From: Candidatus Zhuqueibacterota bacterium
GTDB taxonomy: Bacteria; Zhuqueibacterota; Zhuqueibacteria; Residuimicrobiales; Oceaniaggregativiventaceae
Assembly: GCA_014728085.1 (NCBI GenBank)
Contig: WJMF01000020.1
Span: forward strand, 1 to 64,000
Length of the DNA: 64,000 bases
Reading direction: 5' to 3'
Shown: positions 8,767 through 18,146 of the stretch, in pieces
Layout: every line of letters begins with the position of its first letter
Position numbering within the stretch: the first letter of the stretch is position 1
The notes under the pieces: model-generated
What the model was told of the DNA's origin: nothing
Databases searched by the model: none
The model's input: only the letters and a program-made list of their open reading frames with translations
Program-made: the position numbers and the translations under genes

Positions 8767-10023
8767 CTATTCAATTTTAACCAGACGGTATTGGCCGGTT
8801 CCGTTGCGGTCGGTAAAAATGTAGCGCTGATTTAATTTAGCATAATACCATATTTCGGCATGGGGTTGATTGATTTCAGTGACGTGCTTTTCGACCTCAG
8901 TCGGGGCGCCGTTTTTGATATAGACGCGTCCCCGGTCCGTTTTCCATCCTTCCCGTCCGGTAACCAGTTCGGTAAAATTACGGTTGGCAAAATCAACTCT
9001 TCTAAAAAATTCAATTTTTAGCTCATTAACCGGGGTCCCGGGGGAAGGATCGCGTTTCTGCCAAAACTGATCGTACAAAATGTTTTGTTGTTCCTTGTCT
9101 GCGTCTTTAATTTTTTCGATATCTGCACTGCGGCCAATGAGTTTCAATTGTTCCAAAAGAATATCCAGATTATCCTTTTGCATTGATAGATTGCCCCAAA
9201 AAACGCTAAAATTGCGATTCATCTTGACCACCTCTTTGCCGGCGTTTAACCGTACCGTCAGGCTATATTGACCCGGCCGTTTAATATAATCGCGCATATA
9301 AATGCAGTAGGGCAGTGGTTCACCCGGTACCGCAAGTGTATCCACATTCTGCTGAACGATGACATTGTTATTATCCCTTAGCTGCCATGTTGCCAGGGTT
9401 TTTGTCTCGGTGGAATAAAGAACGAAAAAGGCGGCAAAATCAGAGTCGACATCATCGAAAATATTTCTCAGATTGGGACTAAACTGTTCAGGTGTCTGGC
9501 AGTCGAGTTTTTCAGCAAAAACGAGGTCGCTGGTTTGCAAGTGTTGCTTGTCAAAGGACCTCAACACCAGGTGGTGTTTCCGGCTTTTAATGACCTCCGT
9601 ATCATTACTATATAACATCACATGATAATCATATTCACCGGGAGGCAATTCAAAGAGCGATTGATGCCGGTGCAAACGGATGCGTGAATTTGTTTCTTTA
9701 AATGTGTGGGCGCGAACTGTATTGCGAATGCTCTCTTCAGCAATAGCTTGTTCATCTTTATCATATATAATAATAATAATTTCATATTCGGAAACAAAAG
9801 TGCCGTCATCCTGCTTGATAAAGGTCAGGATATCGTTCACCACCGACAAATGAACAATCGCCTTGCTCAAATTCGGTTTTTTGGCCGCAAAATTATAAAA
9901 TGAGAATAGAAACAAATCCCTTCCAAAGACGGGCTGTCTTTTGACTCCAAAATCAACGGGTTGCCCGTATACGGATACACTTAAAAAACCGAAAATAACA
10001 ACAAACAATAAGACTCTTCGCAT
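8767..10023 (-). CDS. GWxTD-domain secreted protein
   Basis: 418 residues with an N-terminal signal peptide (MRRVLLFVVIFGFLSVSVYG). The C-terminal part holds the motif GWKTDRGRVYIKNGAP (about 355-370), which defines the GWxTD domain of FCB and Acidobacteria-like bacteria. The family has no settled biochemical function. The middle section is beta-rich. It lies 35 bases downstream of the peptidase-MA/propeller/barrel gene on the same strand and is very probably in its operon, so a cell-envelope role is the best guess. The ATG at 10023 follows a GGTGGTGG stretch. Confidence 0.85.
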   Translation of the reverse strand: MRRVLLFVVIFGFLSVSVYGQPVDFGVKRQPVFGRDLFLFSFYNFAAKKPNLSKAIVHLSVVNDILTFIKQDDGTFVSEYEIIIIIYDKDEQAIAEESIRNTVRAHTFKETNSRIRLHRHQSLFELPPGEYDYHVMLYSNDTEVIKSRKHHLVLRSFDKQHLQTSDLVFAEKLDCQTPEQFSPNLRNIFDDVDSDFAAFFVLYSTETKTLATWQLRDNNNVIVQQNVDTLAVPGEPLPYCIYMRDYIKRPGQYSLTVRLNAGKEVVKMNRNFSVFWGNLSMQKDNLDILLEQLKLIGRSADIEKIKDADKEQQNILYDQFWQKRDPSPGTPVNELKIEFFRRVDFANRNFTELVTGREGWKTDRGRVYIKNGAPTEVEKHVTEINQPHAEIWYYAKLNQRYIFTDRNGTGQYRLVKIE

Positions 10024-10058
10024 AAACCACCACCTGTTGAATAGGTTGTCAATAGTTA

Positions 10059-13000
10059 CTAAAAATCCGCACCCAATGACCAGATCACATGCATATCACC
10101 TGTTTGATAGAGGTCCGTGGGCCAGGCAAAATCAACTCTCAACAAAAAGAATCCCAGGAATATCCGCGCACCGAATCCATAGCTCATAAAAACATCACGG
10201 GTTTGGATTATACCATTTGGGCCTTTGACAAAGGGTTTAACCTGCTCACCACGATCCCAGGCCAGCCCTATGTCGCTGAAAATTGCTCCGCCGATGTTCC
10301 AAAGTTCGAGAGGAAGAGGAAATCCCATCGACAAGCGCCTGACCAGGGGAAACCTGAATTCAAGATTGGCCATTAGAAACCGGTTTCCTTCGAGTTGGTA
10401 ATAATCCGCTCCTCTTAAGGGCATTTCAAAGGTGGAAAAATAAATCTCTTCTATATTATCGACCCGAATACCACCATAATAACCGCGATTCAGCCAATTT
10501 GAGACGCCACCGAGAAAAAATTTCTGCGGATGTTTTCCAAAGCTCGCACCACCAGCGGTACGCAGGGCGAAACTATAATTTTGTCCCAACCGTAAATAGC
10601 GCCTCCAGTCCGCCCGAACAGTGGTGAATTCTATGCCTTCTTTACCCAACTGAGGACTGTAGGTGACGCCGATAGCGTATCGCGCTCCATTTGCAGGACC
10701 TGTACTGCCCCAGATAGTATTGTCTTTTGTATAGGTCAGATTATTTAACATAAAAAACCGGTTTCGCGACGGCAAAAAGTCATCTTCGATCAACAGATCG
10801 ATAATTTCATCATATTGATCCAAATAATTACGGCTCACCCCCATCAGGCTCATACCGTAGCTCAATCGTTTATAACGGTTAAATGGATTGCTCAGATAGA
10901 GCGACAATCCATAGTTTCTGTCGCGCACCCAGCCAAAGGTATTGGAATAGAAATAATAGGCATGGTGGTACCCTCCCACCCCGATATCCAGGCGCTTGGG
11001 CAGATAAAAGTAGGTTGCCGAATAATCTGCATTTTTCAAATCTCCGAACATATTCAATCCCAGATTCAGACGGTGGTTGCCCAAAACATCGGAGAGCATA
11101 ATATTGGTATAACCCTGGGTACCGAAGAACTGATCATAACCAAAGGCTCCATAGACAAAATCGAGTGAAAATTTTACATCGTAATCGTGCACTTTGAATT
11201 TTCCGCTCGGTAATACATAATCGCTGGAATCGAGAAAAACCTGTTCGCTTTCTTTCTCTTCCACCTTGCCGCGGGCAAAATCATTGTCGAAAACAAAATC
11301 CCTGTATTTCTTCAGATTTTCGTTATCTGCAAGCTTGCTCTCTTCCGTCTCGGTTTCGGCGATGGATTTATCATCTTCCTTTTCAAGAGATTTTATAAAT
11401 TGTGTTTTCTCAACCAGGATTTCATCGGGTTCAATATCAAGAGGATTTTTAAGCTGAAAAATATCATATCCGGCTTTATAGAATGAAACAAAAGCGAGGC
11501 GATTGGCGTCGCCCCCCCAGCTCGGCTGGAAAATACCGGTGAGAATATCGGTAATGGGCCATTCCCGGCCGCTTTCCAGATCCTTCAAATAAACATTGCT
11601 GATGCCCGTTCTTGCACTGACAAAAACAATTTTGTCACCCTGGGGAGAATAACTCGGTGTATGGTCTCCGTATGGTGTGTCAACAAGCAATTTTAGATCT
11701 GAACCATCCGCATTAATTTCATAGATATCATAATCTTTCATGTCAATGTGCATTGGTTTGAAATTTTCCGGAACCTTGTCGATATATTCCCCGCGATCGC
11801 TGGAAAAAACAATCTTTTTGCCGTCCGGAGACCATTTCGGTTCAACATTGCTGAAGAGATCATCCGTGATCTTTCTTAATTGATTGTTGCCAAGGTGATA
11901 GCTATAAATATCGCTTTGGCCGTTCCTGATACCCATAAAGGCAATCTCTTCACCGGAAGGACTCCAGGCAGGATTATGGATCCCGTCCAGCTGCAGCTTG
12001 ATCGTATTGACAATTTCACTTTTCCGTACATCAACAAAATTCAGCGCATCTTCTTCTCCCGCCTTGGCCGTAAAAACCACCTGTTCATCATCAGGACTAA
12101 AAGAGATGCTGGGGCCCTTTAACCAGTGCAATTCTTCCAGATTACCTGCCCGTTGTCCCCTTACCAGTTTCTTTAACATACGACCGTCTATAGCGCTCAT
12201 TAAATAGACATCAAAATAATCATCTTTATCAGAAATAAAAGCAATTTTGTCACCCCGATTGCTAACTGTCGGATTGGTATTGATGAAATTTTTATATTTG
12301 AGGTGATCCGTAAGCTGTTTTGCAAATTCTTCCGGCTCCTTACGGTTCTCGATATCGGGCCAATAAAGTCGTTTCAGCTCGAGATGCCATCTTTCCGTAA
12401 GTTCTTTCGTGTCGATTCCAATCGACTGTTTTAGTCCTTTTTCAACACTCTTGTTGATCTTGATCTTGCCGAGCATCTCACCAATTTTTTCACGGCCATA
12501 ACGATCGGCAATAAATTTCATCACCGATTGCCCGCCTTTATAGGCCATATAACCGTAGAGATAATCAACCGGAGGTACATATCCGTTTAAGGTTGCATCG
12601 CGCATGAACATGTCGCTTTCAATATCCCAGCCTCTGCTTTCATATTCGGCCAGGCCTTCCACCATCCACAAAGGAAGTTGCAGCTGAGCCATGCCGGTAA
12701 TGATCGACTGGGCGCCGGCACCATAAACCATCTGCAACATGATAGCATGAGTCAACTCGTGGTGAATAACGTGTCTGAATTTTTCCCATTCACCCTCATA
12801 GGGTATAACAACTCTGTTTTTTAAAAACTCGGTAAAGCCACCCACGGATTCCTCCGACGGAGAGAGATCTACATTGGTTTGAGCAAAATCATTATGACTG
12901 TTATAAACGATTATGGTTATCCGGTCGAGGAGCTGATAACGGAAACTTGTGCTCAATTCCATATAGCTGTCTTCTGCAACAGTTGCAACAAAAGAAGCCA

Positions 13001-13169
13001 AAGATTCTCCTCCCTCGGTAAAGTAAACATCAAAGTGTTCGGATTGCAGATAAAACCATTCAAAATCGGTGTACTGGACCTTGTTTTTGCCGAAAAATTG
13101 TGCAAAAGCACCGGATATCATAAACAGCAGTATAACAAAAATAATGTATTGGGGACGAAGCATTTTCAT
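10059..13169 (-). CDS. Outer-membrane fusion: peptidase-MA domain, TolB-like propeller, BamA-like barrel
   Basis: A 1036-residue envelope protein with three parts. After a signal peptide (1-23) comes a gluzincin-type peptidase-MA domain with H137-E-L-T-H141 and a downstream E171-G-L-A-E175, so the zinc site and catalytic glutamate look intact. Residues about 290-560 carry PD40/TolB-type blades (PAWSPSGEEIAFMG, PKWSPDGKKIVFSS, PSYSPQGDKIVFVS). A charged linker (590-650) leads to a C-terminal region of beta-strands ending in SLGADF. This has features of a surface-antigen/Omp85 barrel, such as GGVSNWLNRGYYGG and a terminal phenylalanine. I infer an outer-membrane-anchored protease or chaperone with periplasmic domains; it could also be a catalytically idle scaffold. 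The GWxTD gene follows. Confidence 0.85.
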   Translation of the reverse strand: MKMLRPQYIIFVILLFMISGAFAQFFGKNKVQYTDFEWFYLQSEHFDVYFTEGGESLASFVATVAEDSYMELSTSFRYQLLDRITIIVYNSHNDFAQTNVDLSPSEESVGGFTEFLKNRVVIPYEGEWEKFRHVIHHELTHAIMLQMVYGAGAQSIITGMAQLQLPLWMVEGLAEYESRGWDIESDMFMRDATLNGYVPPVDYLYGYMAYKGGQSVMKFIADRYGREKIGEMLGKIKINKSVEKGLKQSIGIDTKELTERWHLELKRLYWPDIENRKEPEEFAKQLTDHLKYKNFINTNPTVSNRGDKIAFISDKDDYFDVYLMSAIDGRMLKKLVRGQRAGNLEELHWLKGPSISFSPDDEQVVFTAKAGEEDALNFVDVRKSEIVNTIKLQLDGIHNPAWSPSGEEIAFMGIRNGQSDIYSYHLGNNQLRKITDDLFSNVEPKWSPDGKKIVFSSDRGEYIDKVPENFKPMHIDMKDYDIYEINADGSDLKLLVDTPYGDHTPSYSPQGDKIVFVSARTGISNVYLKDLESGREWPITDILTGIFQPSWGGDANRLAFVSFYKAGYDIFQLKNPLDIEPDEILVEKTQFIKSLEKEDDKSIAETETEESKLADNENLKKYRDFVFDNDFARGKVEEKESEQVFLDSSDYVLPSGKFKVHDYDVKFSLDFVYGAFGYDQFFGTQGYTNIMLSDVLGNHRLNLGLNMFGDLKNADYSATYFYLPKRLDIGVGGYHHAYYFYSNTFGWVRDRNYGLSLYLSNPFNRYKRLSYGMSLMGVSRNYLDQYDEIIDLLIEDDFLPSRNRFFMLNNLTYTKDNTIWGSTGPANGARYAIGVTYSPQLGKEGIEFTTVRADWRRYLRLGQNYSFALRTAGGASFGKHPQKFFLGGVSNWLNRGYYGGIRVDNIEEIYFSTFEMPLRGADYYQLEGNRFLMANLEFRFPLVRRLSMGFPLPLELWNIGGAIFSDIGLAWDRGEQVKPFVKGPNGIIQTRDVFMSYGFGARIFLGFFLLRVDFAWPTDLYQTGDMHVIWSLGADF

Positions 13170-13545
13170 AATGTTGTCCTTGTCTGTTAATTTTATGACC
13201 TAACCTTACTCTTTGACATTACAAAAAGAATAAAAAATAATCAATTTAAAAGTGCATTCAATTCACCCCGGTATCATCACAGCCAGCGTAATCCTCATAC
13301 AAATATGACATTTTAAATATTCGAAATATTCCATTTCTTTTTCATTTATTTGAACGATCATTAATAATTTAAGGTTCCATTAAATTACTGCCACAATTCT
13401 TTATGCAAAAGAGTTTTTATTGAATTTTTGATTTTTAAGTTATATTATATCATCTATTACAGGGTTGGCTGCAGAGCACAGCCGTTCTTGTAACATCTTA
13501 TGGAAAATCGATCATCCAATACCAAACAAACTGAATGGAGAATTA
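13170..13545. other. 376-base divergent intergenic region
   Basis: AT-rich spacer between the fusion gene (minus) and the membrane protein gene (plus). It holds a sigma70-like promoter for the plus gene at 13420-13448 and a small hairpin in its leader (GGCTG 13467-13471 with CAGCC 13479-13483). I see nothing else convincing. Confidence 0.45.
13420..13448 (+). promoter_or_regulatory. Candidate promoter of the 13546 gene
   Basis: TTGAAT at 13420-13425 and TATTAT at 13443-13448 are separated by 17 bases, matching sigma70-type spacing in an AT-rich stretch. Transcription would begin near 13456, giving a leader of about 90 bases. Judged by eye only. Confidence 0.3.
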
Positions 13546-14367
13546 ATGAAGTCTGTTATTCTATGGATCCTGGCGCTCTTACTAACTCTCGGCTCGGCAG
13601 TATACCAAAAGAAAACCGGCCCAACCTGGCCGCTTGAGGGTTCTGTTGTGTTTGACAAGAATGCCATTTCATATCACTTTTTAACCTCACACAGCACCGG
13701 CAGCGATCAAAAAATTGAATTAACCGTTCCGGATACATCGGTTTCCGGTACCCTTTATTTCCGCCGCACCCCCTCGTTTGAGAGCTGGCAGAGCCAATCC
13801 CTTACAAGACGCGATAGTCTTCTTTATGCCTGTCTGCCCAAACAAAATGCAGCAGGAAAACTAGAGTACCGCGTAGAATTACAAAAATCAGAGCAATCAA
13901 TCCTTCTGCCACCGAAAAAAAGCGTCATTACGCGTTTTAAAGATGATGTTCCTGTTTCGATATTATTGCCTCATGTTATTTTTATTTTTATGGCCCTGTT
14001 ATTGTCGACACGTACAGGACTGGAAGCGCTCAAGAGAAACCCCCTCCATCTTGACAGTTATACCTTTGTAACCGTTGTTTTGATGGCTGTCGGTGGCCTC
14101 GTTTTTGGTGCGCTGGTGCAAAAAGCTGCTTTTGGCCATTACTGGGCAGGAATCCCTGTGGGAACCGATCTGACCGACAACAAAACTCTGATCGCTTTTC
14201 TCGCCTGGATTATTGCGCTTGTTAAAATCCGCAAAAACAAAAATGCTAAAAGATGGGTACTGGTTGCTGCGGTTATCACCTTTATCATATTTATCATTCC
14301 ACACAGCATGATGGGCTCTGAAATCGATTACACAAAACCGGAGATGCAGAATACATTGCCGGACTAA
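13546..14367 (+). CDS. Conserved-looking multi-pass membrane protein of unknown function
   Basis: 273 residues from the ATG at 13546, with GGAG five bases ahead; an upstream in-frame ATG at 13465 lacks a ribosome site. Layout: an N-terminal helix or signal anchor (1-20), a beta-rich extracytoplasmic domain (about 25-130), then four hydrophobic helices near 136-155, 172-195, 213-228 and 237-254. Two stretches look like conserved family signatures: GIPVGTDLTDNKT in a loop and IPHSMMGSEIDY at the C-terminal end. I do not recognise a named family. Its TAA overlaps the TAG of the convergent DUF4432 gene, so the two stop codons share bases. Confidence 0.75.
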   Translation: MKSVILWILALLLTLGSAVYQKKTGPTWPLEGSVVFDKNAISYHFLTSHSTGSDQKIELTVPDTSVSGTLYFRRTPSFESWQSQSLTRRDSLLYACLPKQNAAGKLEYRVELQKSEQSILLPPKKSVITRFKDDVPVSILLPHVIFIFMALLLSTRTGLEALKRNPLHLDSYTFVTVVLMAVGGLVFGALVQKAAFGHYWAGIPVGTDLTDNKTLIAFLAWIIALVKIRKNKNAKRWVLVAAVITFIIFIIPHSMMGSEIDYTKPEMQNTLPD

Positions 14368-15452
14368 CGATCCAAACCGCGCAATTTAGATTCAAACAGC
14401 CGAATATCGTTATTATCCGTCAATATCGTTATTTCAAGCTGAAAGACGGCCGTTTCCCGGGGTTGCAGCATAACGAGAGCGTTGCGTTTTCTGGCCAGAT
14501 TTTGTCCCTCAGGACGGCAATTTCCCGGTTCCATACCCACGACATACGTCCCCTCTCCCATCATCTTCCATTCGGTGTATTCCGGCATTTGATGCTTGGG
14601 GTAAGCCAGAGCGATACCAAGTCCCTGATTGTCTCTGAATTTTCTATTTACCAGAGCAACATTCACCACGCCGTTTTCATCGGCGTCATGATCGATGAAA
14701 AAAACCTGTTCAGCATATGGTGTCACAGGTTCACCAAAGTGATCGAACTGTTGCAATCCTTTGCTCGCGGCTTTATCCCGCGGCGTAACCGTGTTCATCA
14801 CGCCGATGAGCTCGCTATCCTGATCAACCAGGGGAAAACCCATGTTACAATGATAGAGCATCATCAATGGCGCCGGCTCGAAACCCTGATTTTCCACAAT
14901 ATCCTTAATCCAGATCTTGGATTGCCCCAAAAGGGCATGAACCGTTCGACGCAACAGCAGATTGGGGCCAAAGGGCTTGCCTTCGCGCACTTGACCGCTG
15001 GCCCATAGCATATACTCTTCGCCTTCCCAATCAGCGCCATAGCTGACAGAGCTCGCCGGTATATTGGAAACGCGGCCGTGCAAACCGCGTTCTTCAAGTT
15101 CATCTTCTTCGGGCGGGCCCGCATGTTGCATTCCACAGGTTACCAATAACCCACCAGGCATCGACCACAACCAGCCAAGATCATGCGCATCATAATATGC
15201 CGGCGCGGTTACTCCCGTGGGAGAATGCCAGCACAAAGAGGTACCGCAAAATTTGGCGTCAAAGATATCCATAGCGCGATCCACAACCACGCTGAATTCC
15301 AATCCGCTACCGGTATGAAACTGCAATGTCCTGACCCCCTTTTCCTTACCATCACCGTATTCTACCGCCTTCACTAAAGCAAGCTGGGACATGTCTCCGA
15401 CGCGTTTTAATAATTCTGTCTTGGTATACTCTGTGCCTGATATCTTGACCAT
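14364..15452 (-). CDS. DUF4432 aldose 1-epimerase-like protein
   Basis: 362 residues of the galactose-mutarotase-like fold, DUF4432 subgroup. Marks include VVDRAMDIFDAKFCGTSLCW near residue 58, HDLGWLWSMPGGLLVTCGMQ near 93, the histidine pair in ERGLHGR, and EPGNCRPEGQ near 325. Members are predicted sugar epimerases or sugar-binding proteins without defined substrates. It is the last gene of the minus-strand operon with zwf, pgl, cysK and cysE, 38 bases after cysE. A role with a hexose or hexose phosphate would fit the pentose-phosphate genes upstream. Start at 15452 with GGAG nine bases ahead. Confidence 0.85.
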   Translation of the reverse strand: MVKISGTEYTKTELLKRVGDMSQLALVKAVEYGDGKEKGVRTLQFHTGSGLEFSVVVDRAMDIFDAKFCGTSLCWHSPTGVTAPAYYDAHDLGWLWSMPGGLLVTCGMQHAGPPEEDELEERGLHGRVSNIPASSVSYGADWEGEEYMLWASGQVREGKPFGPNLLLRRTVHALLGQSKIWIKDIVENQGFEPAPLMMLYHCNMGFPLVDQDSELIGVMNTVTPRDKAASKGLQQFDHFGEPVTPYAEQVFFIDHDADENGVVNVALVNRKFRDNQGLGIALAYPKHQMPEYTEWKMMGEGTYVVGMEPGNCRPEGQNLARKRNALVMLQPRETAVFQLEITILTDNNDIRLFESKLRGLDR

Positions 15453-15490
15453 AAATAATCACTCCGTTTATAGATCCTGTTGTCAGGAGA

Positions 15491-16441
15491 TTAGATTTCA
15501 AAATCGATCGAATCACCGGCGCCGTTTTTCGGGGCTGTCTGTTTGCGGGAACGAAAAACCTGTTTTTCCTGAAAGGTCACCAGCGTATTGCTGGGTACGG
15601 ATTGGGTAATCCAGGTGTTGGCGCCTATCACCGTTTTAACGCCGATGACGGTCTCACCACCCAATATCGTCGCTCCGGAATAAATCGTCACATCATCCGA
15701 AATGGTCGGATGCCGTTTACCACCCTTGACCAGTGTTCCATCGCTCTTTCTGGGAAAACTCAATGCCCCCAGCGTTACGCCCTGATAAATTTTTACACGA
15801 TTTCCAATTACAGCGGTTTCCCCAATAACCACCCCGGTTCCGTGATCGACAAAAAAACTCTGACCGATTTTGGCACCCGGATGGATATCGATACCTGTCC
15901 GGCGGTGTGCCCATTCCGACATCATTCGGGGAATAAGAGGGATTTCCATCAAGTATAATTCATGGGCAATTCGATGTGTGGTAATGGCATAGACAAAAGG
16001 ATAACACAAAATAACTTCTTCTATACCGGTAGCCGCCGGATCGCCTTCATAACCAGCCTGGATGTCGGTTTTCAGGGCCCCCCGTATCTCGGGGATATGC
16101 TCTATAAATGTCAGAGCACAATCCGATGCGGTTTCCCGACAATACTTTTTCGGACAATCCTCGTTTCTGCAGTGCGCCTGTAAAGCTCTCATAAAGAGAT
16201 CGCAACATTTTATGTAAACCGAATCAATGTTGCTCTGAACATGAAAAATCAAATTGGTTTTCATCGGAAACCGGGTTTCAAAGTATCCCGGAAATATGAT
16301 ATGCATCAAATCATCGAGCAATTCGATTGTGTTTTTAAAAGTAGGCAGATTTTTCTCTTCAATGCGATTTACCCCGAACTGGTCATAAGTACGTACGATC
16401 TTATCCGCGGTTTGGGATAATCTTTTCGTAAAATCATTCAT
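15491..16441 (-). CDS. cysE: Serine O-acetyltransferase
   Basis: Transfers acetyl from acetyl-CoA to L-serine, giving O-acetylserine, the substrate of the cysteine synthase encoded 24 bases upstream. 316 residues with a long helical N domain holding the cysteine-rich CRNEDCPKKYC at 91-101 typical of the EpsC/SrpH-type branch. Then come YEGDPAA at 131-137, IDIHPGAKIG at 184-193, VDHGTGVVIGETAVIG at 198-213, and a left-handed beta helix of hexapeptide repeats. The usual Cys-end inhibitory tail of CysE is not obvious; the C terminus is KNGAGDSIDFEI. Confidence 0.93.
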   Translation of the reverse strand: MNDFTKRLSQTADKIVRTYDQFGVNRIEEKNLPTFKNTIELLDDLMHIIFPGYFETRFPMKTNLIFHVQSNIDSVYIKCCDLFMRALQAHCRNEDCPKKYCRETASDCALTFIEHIPEIRGALKTDIQAGYEGDPAATGIEEVILCYPFVYAITTHRIAHELYLMEIPLIPRMMSEWAHRRTGIDIHPGAKIGQSFFVDHGTGVVIGETAVIGNRVKIYQGVTLGALSFPRKSDGTLVKGGKRHPTISDDVTIYSGATILGGETVIGVKTVIGANTWITQSVPSNTLVTFQEKQVFRSRKQTAPKNGAGDSIDFEI

Positions 16442-16465
16442 ACACGATTCTCGAATGGATAAGGT

Positions 16466-17398
16466 TTAAAAGAGGAACTCTTTATACAGGTCCGTGGTCA
16501 GATAACGCTCACCACAACTGGGAATAATAACAACAATGCGTTTCCCTTTGTTCGCTTTGTGCCCGGACAGAAGTTGCGCCGCTTTAAGGGCTGCGCCGGA
16601 TGATATACCGCACAATATTCCTTCCTCGCGGGCAGCCATACGAGCGGTTTCATAAGCGTCTTCATCCTCGATGCTGACAACTCTGTCGATAAGCTCTTTT
16701 TTTAAAACAGGGGGGATAAACCCTGCGCCAATTCCCATGATTCTATGCCTGGAAGGCTCTTTACCGGATAACACTGCAGAATTGGCAGGTTCTACAGCAA
16801 CAATTTGAATCGCTGAATTTTTTTCCTTTAAAAAAGTCCCCACACCGGTTAAGGTTCCTCCGGTGCCGACACCAGCGACAAATATATCGAGCTCTCCGTC
16901 GGTATCCTGCCAAATTTCCTCTGCAGTGGTTTCATAATGGATATCCGGATTGGCACTATTTTCAAATTGCATCGGAATATAACTTTTGGGTAATTCAGTC
17001 GAAATTTCTTTCGCCTTTTCGATGGATCCGTGCATTCCGGTATCCGAAGGGGTGAGATAGAGCTCGGCACCCAGGGCTCTTAACAGGGCGCGCCGTTCCA
17101 GACTCATACCTTCAGGCATGACCAATATGCAGCGGTACCCCCTGGCAGCGCATACAAAGGCCAGAGCAATACCGGTATTTCCGGATGTGGGCTCGACAAT
17201 GACCGTATCTTTATCGATCATCCCCGCCTTCTCGGCACGAGATATCATAGAATACCCGATGCGATCCTTAACGCTGGAAAGAGGATTAAAAAACTCCAGC
17301 TTGAGCAAAATTTCCGCCTCGCCGCTGTTCAGCTTGTTCAAACGCACCAGCGGCGTTCTGCCTATGGTTTCGGTAATGTCATTATAAATCGCCGCCAT
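16466..17398 (-). CDS. cysK: Cysteine synthase A (O-acetylserine sulfhydrylase)
   Basis: PLP enzyme that makes L-cysteine from O-acetylserine and sulfide. 310 residues, standard length. PLP lysine K44 lies in [10 protein letters not shown]; the asparagine/substrate loop TSGNTG is at 71-76; the phosphate-binding [10 protein letters not shown] is at 177-186; a late SSGAA motif is present. It sits between pgl (1 base upstream) and cysE (24 bases downstream). The two enzymes form the cysteine synthase complex in many bacteria. The CysE C terminus here does not end in the usual isoleucine after a DGM-like tail, although it does end in I, so complex formation is possible but not shown. Confidence 0.95.
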   Translation of the reverse strand: MAAIYNDITETIGRTPLVRLNKLNSGEAEILLKLEFFNPLSSVKDRIGYSMISRAEKAGMIDKDTVIVEPTSGNTGIALAFVCAARGYRCILVMPEGMSLERRALLRALGAELYLTPSDTGMHGSIEKAKEISTELPKSYIPMQFENSANPDIHYETTAEEIWQDTDGELDIFVAGVGTGGTLTGVGTFLKEKNSAIQIVAVEPANSAVLSGKEPSRHRIMGIGAGFIPPVLKKELIDRVVSIEDEDAYETARMAAREEGILCGISSGAALKAAQLLSGHKANKGKRIVVIIPSCGERYLTTDLYKEFLF

Positions 17399-17399
17399 A

Positions 17400-18146
17400 T
17401 TACACTCCCTTTGTTAACAAACCGGCAGCATCGGCATCGATAAACCAGTAGCTTTCTCCGTCAACAGGTTCTACTTTTTGAGCCGGGTACTGCTGCTCTT
17501 TTGTGGTAAAAATTTTATTCAAAATCTTGGCCTTTTTTTCTCCGGTTGCCAAAAACAGAACCCTGTCGGCCTTATTGATCAGCGGAAAGGTAAATGTAAT
17601 TCTCCAGGTGTTCAATTTTTCAACCCAATTTGCTACAATCAATTTTTTGTTTTCATTCGATGCCAACGTGTTGGGAAAAAGGGAAGCGGTATGGCCATCC
17701 TCTCCTATCCCGAGCAAAATCAGATCAAACCGCGGATCGCTTTTATGCTGTCGGAAAAAGTCCAATATGTCATCTTCGTAGGCGTCGGCGACGCGTTGTA
17801 TGGGTATCCGGTCTGTGGGCACGGTATAAATCTGTTCCGCCGCTATATTCAGAGGCCTTAACAGATGTTCCATTGCCATTCCCGCATTGCTGTCCGGATG
17901 TTCCAGTTTAACCGGCCGCTCGTCGCTCCAGAAAAAAAAAGAGTGTCGCCAAATCTTTTTCGCCCCGTGATGTTTGACCAATTCTTGGTACAATTTTTTG
18001 GGGGTCGATCCTCCGGAAAGAGCAATCGTCAGGTACCCTTTCTCCCGAATAGCCTTTTCAAAAGTTTGTATGATAAAATCGGCAGCTTTTGAGTATAATT
18101 CCCGCTCATTTTTCAATATCTCAATATGTGTGGTGTTGTTCTTCAT
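17400..18146 (-). CDS. pgl: 6-phosphogluconolactonase (DevB type)
   Basis: Second enzyme of the oxidative pentose phosphate pathway, hydrolysing 6-phosphogluconolactone. 248 residues from the ATG at 18146. Family motifs: [15 protein letters not shown] near residue 40, FFWSDERPV near 72, SNAGMA, and [15 protein letters not shown] near 148. An upstream in-frame extension exists to 18239 but lies inside opcA and has no ribosome site. The gene overlaps the 3' end of opcA by 26 bases and its stop is one base from the cysK ATG, so translation of zwf, opcA, pgl and cysK is tightly coupled. Confidence 0.93.
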   Translation of the reverse strand: MKNNTTHIEILKNERELYSKAADFIIQTFEKAIREKGYLTIALSGGSTPKKLYQELVKHHGAKKIWRHSFFFWSDERPVKLEHPDSNAGMAMEHLLRPLNIAAEQIYTVPTDRIPIQRVADAYEDDILDFFRQHKSDPRFDLILLGIGEDGHTASLFPNTLASNENKKLIVANWVEKLNTWRITFTFPLINKADRVLFLATGEKKAKILNKIFTTKEQQYPAQKVEPVDGESYWFIDADAAGLLTKGV

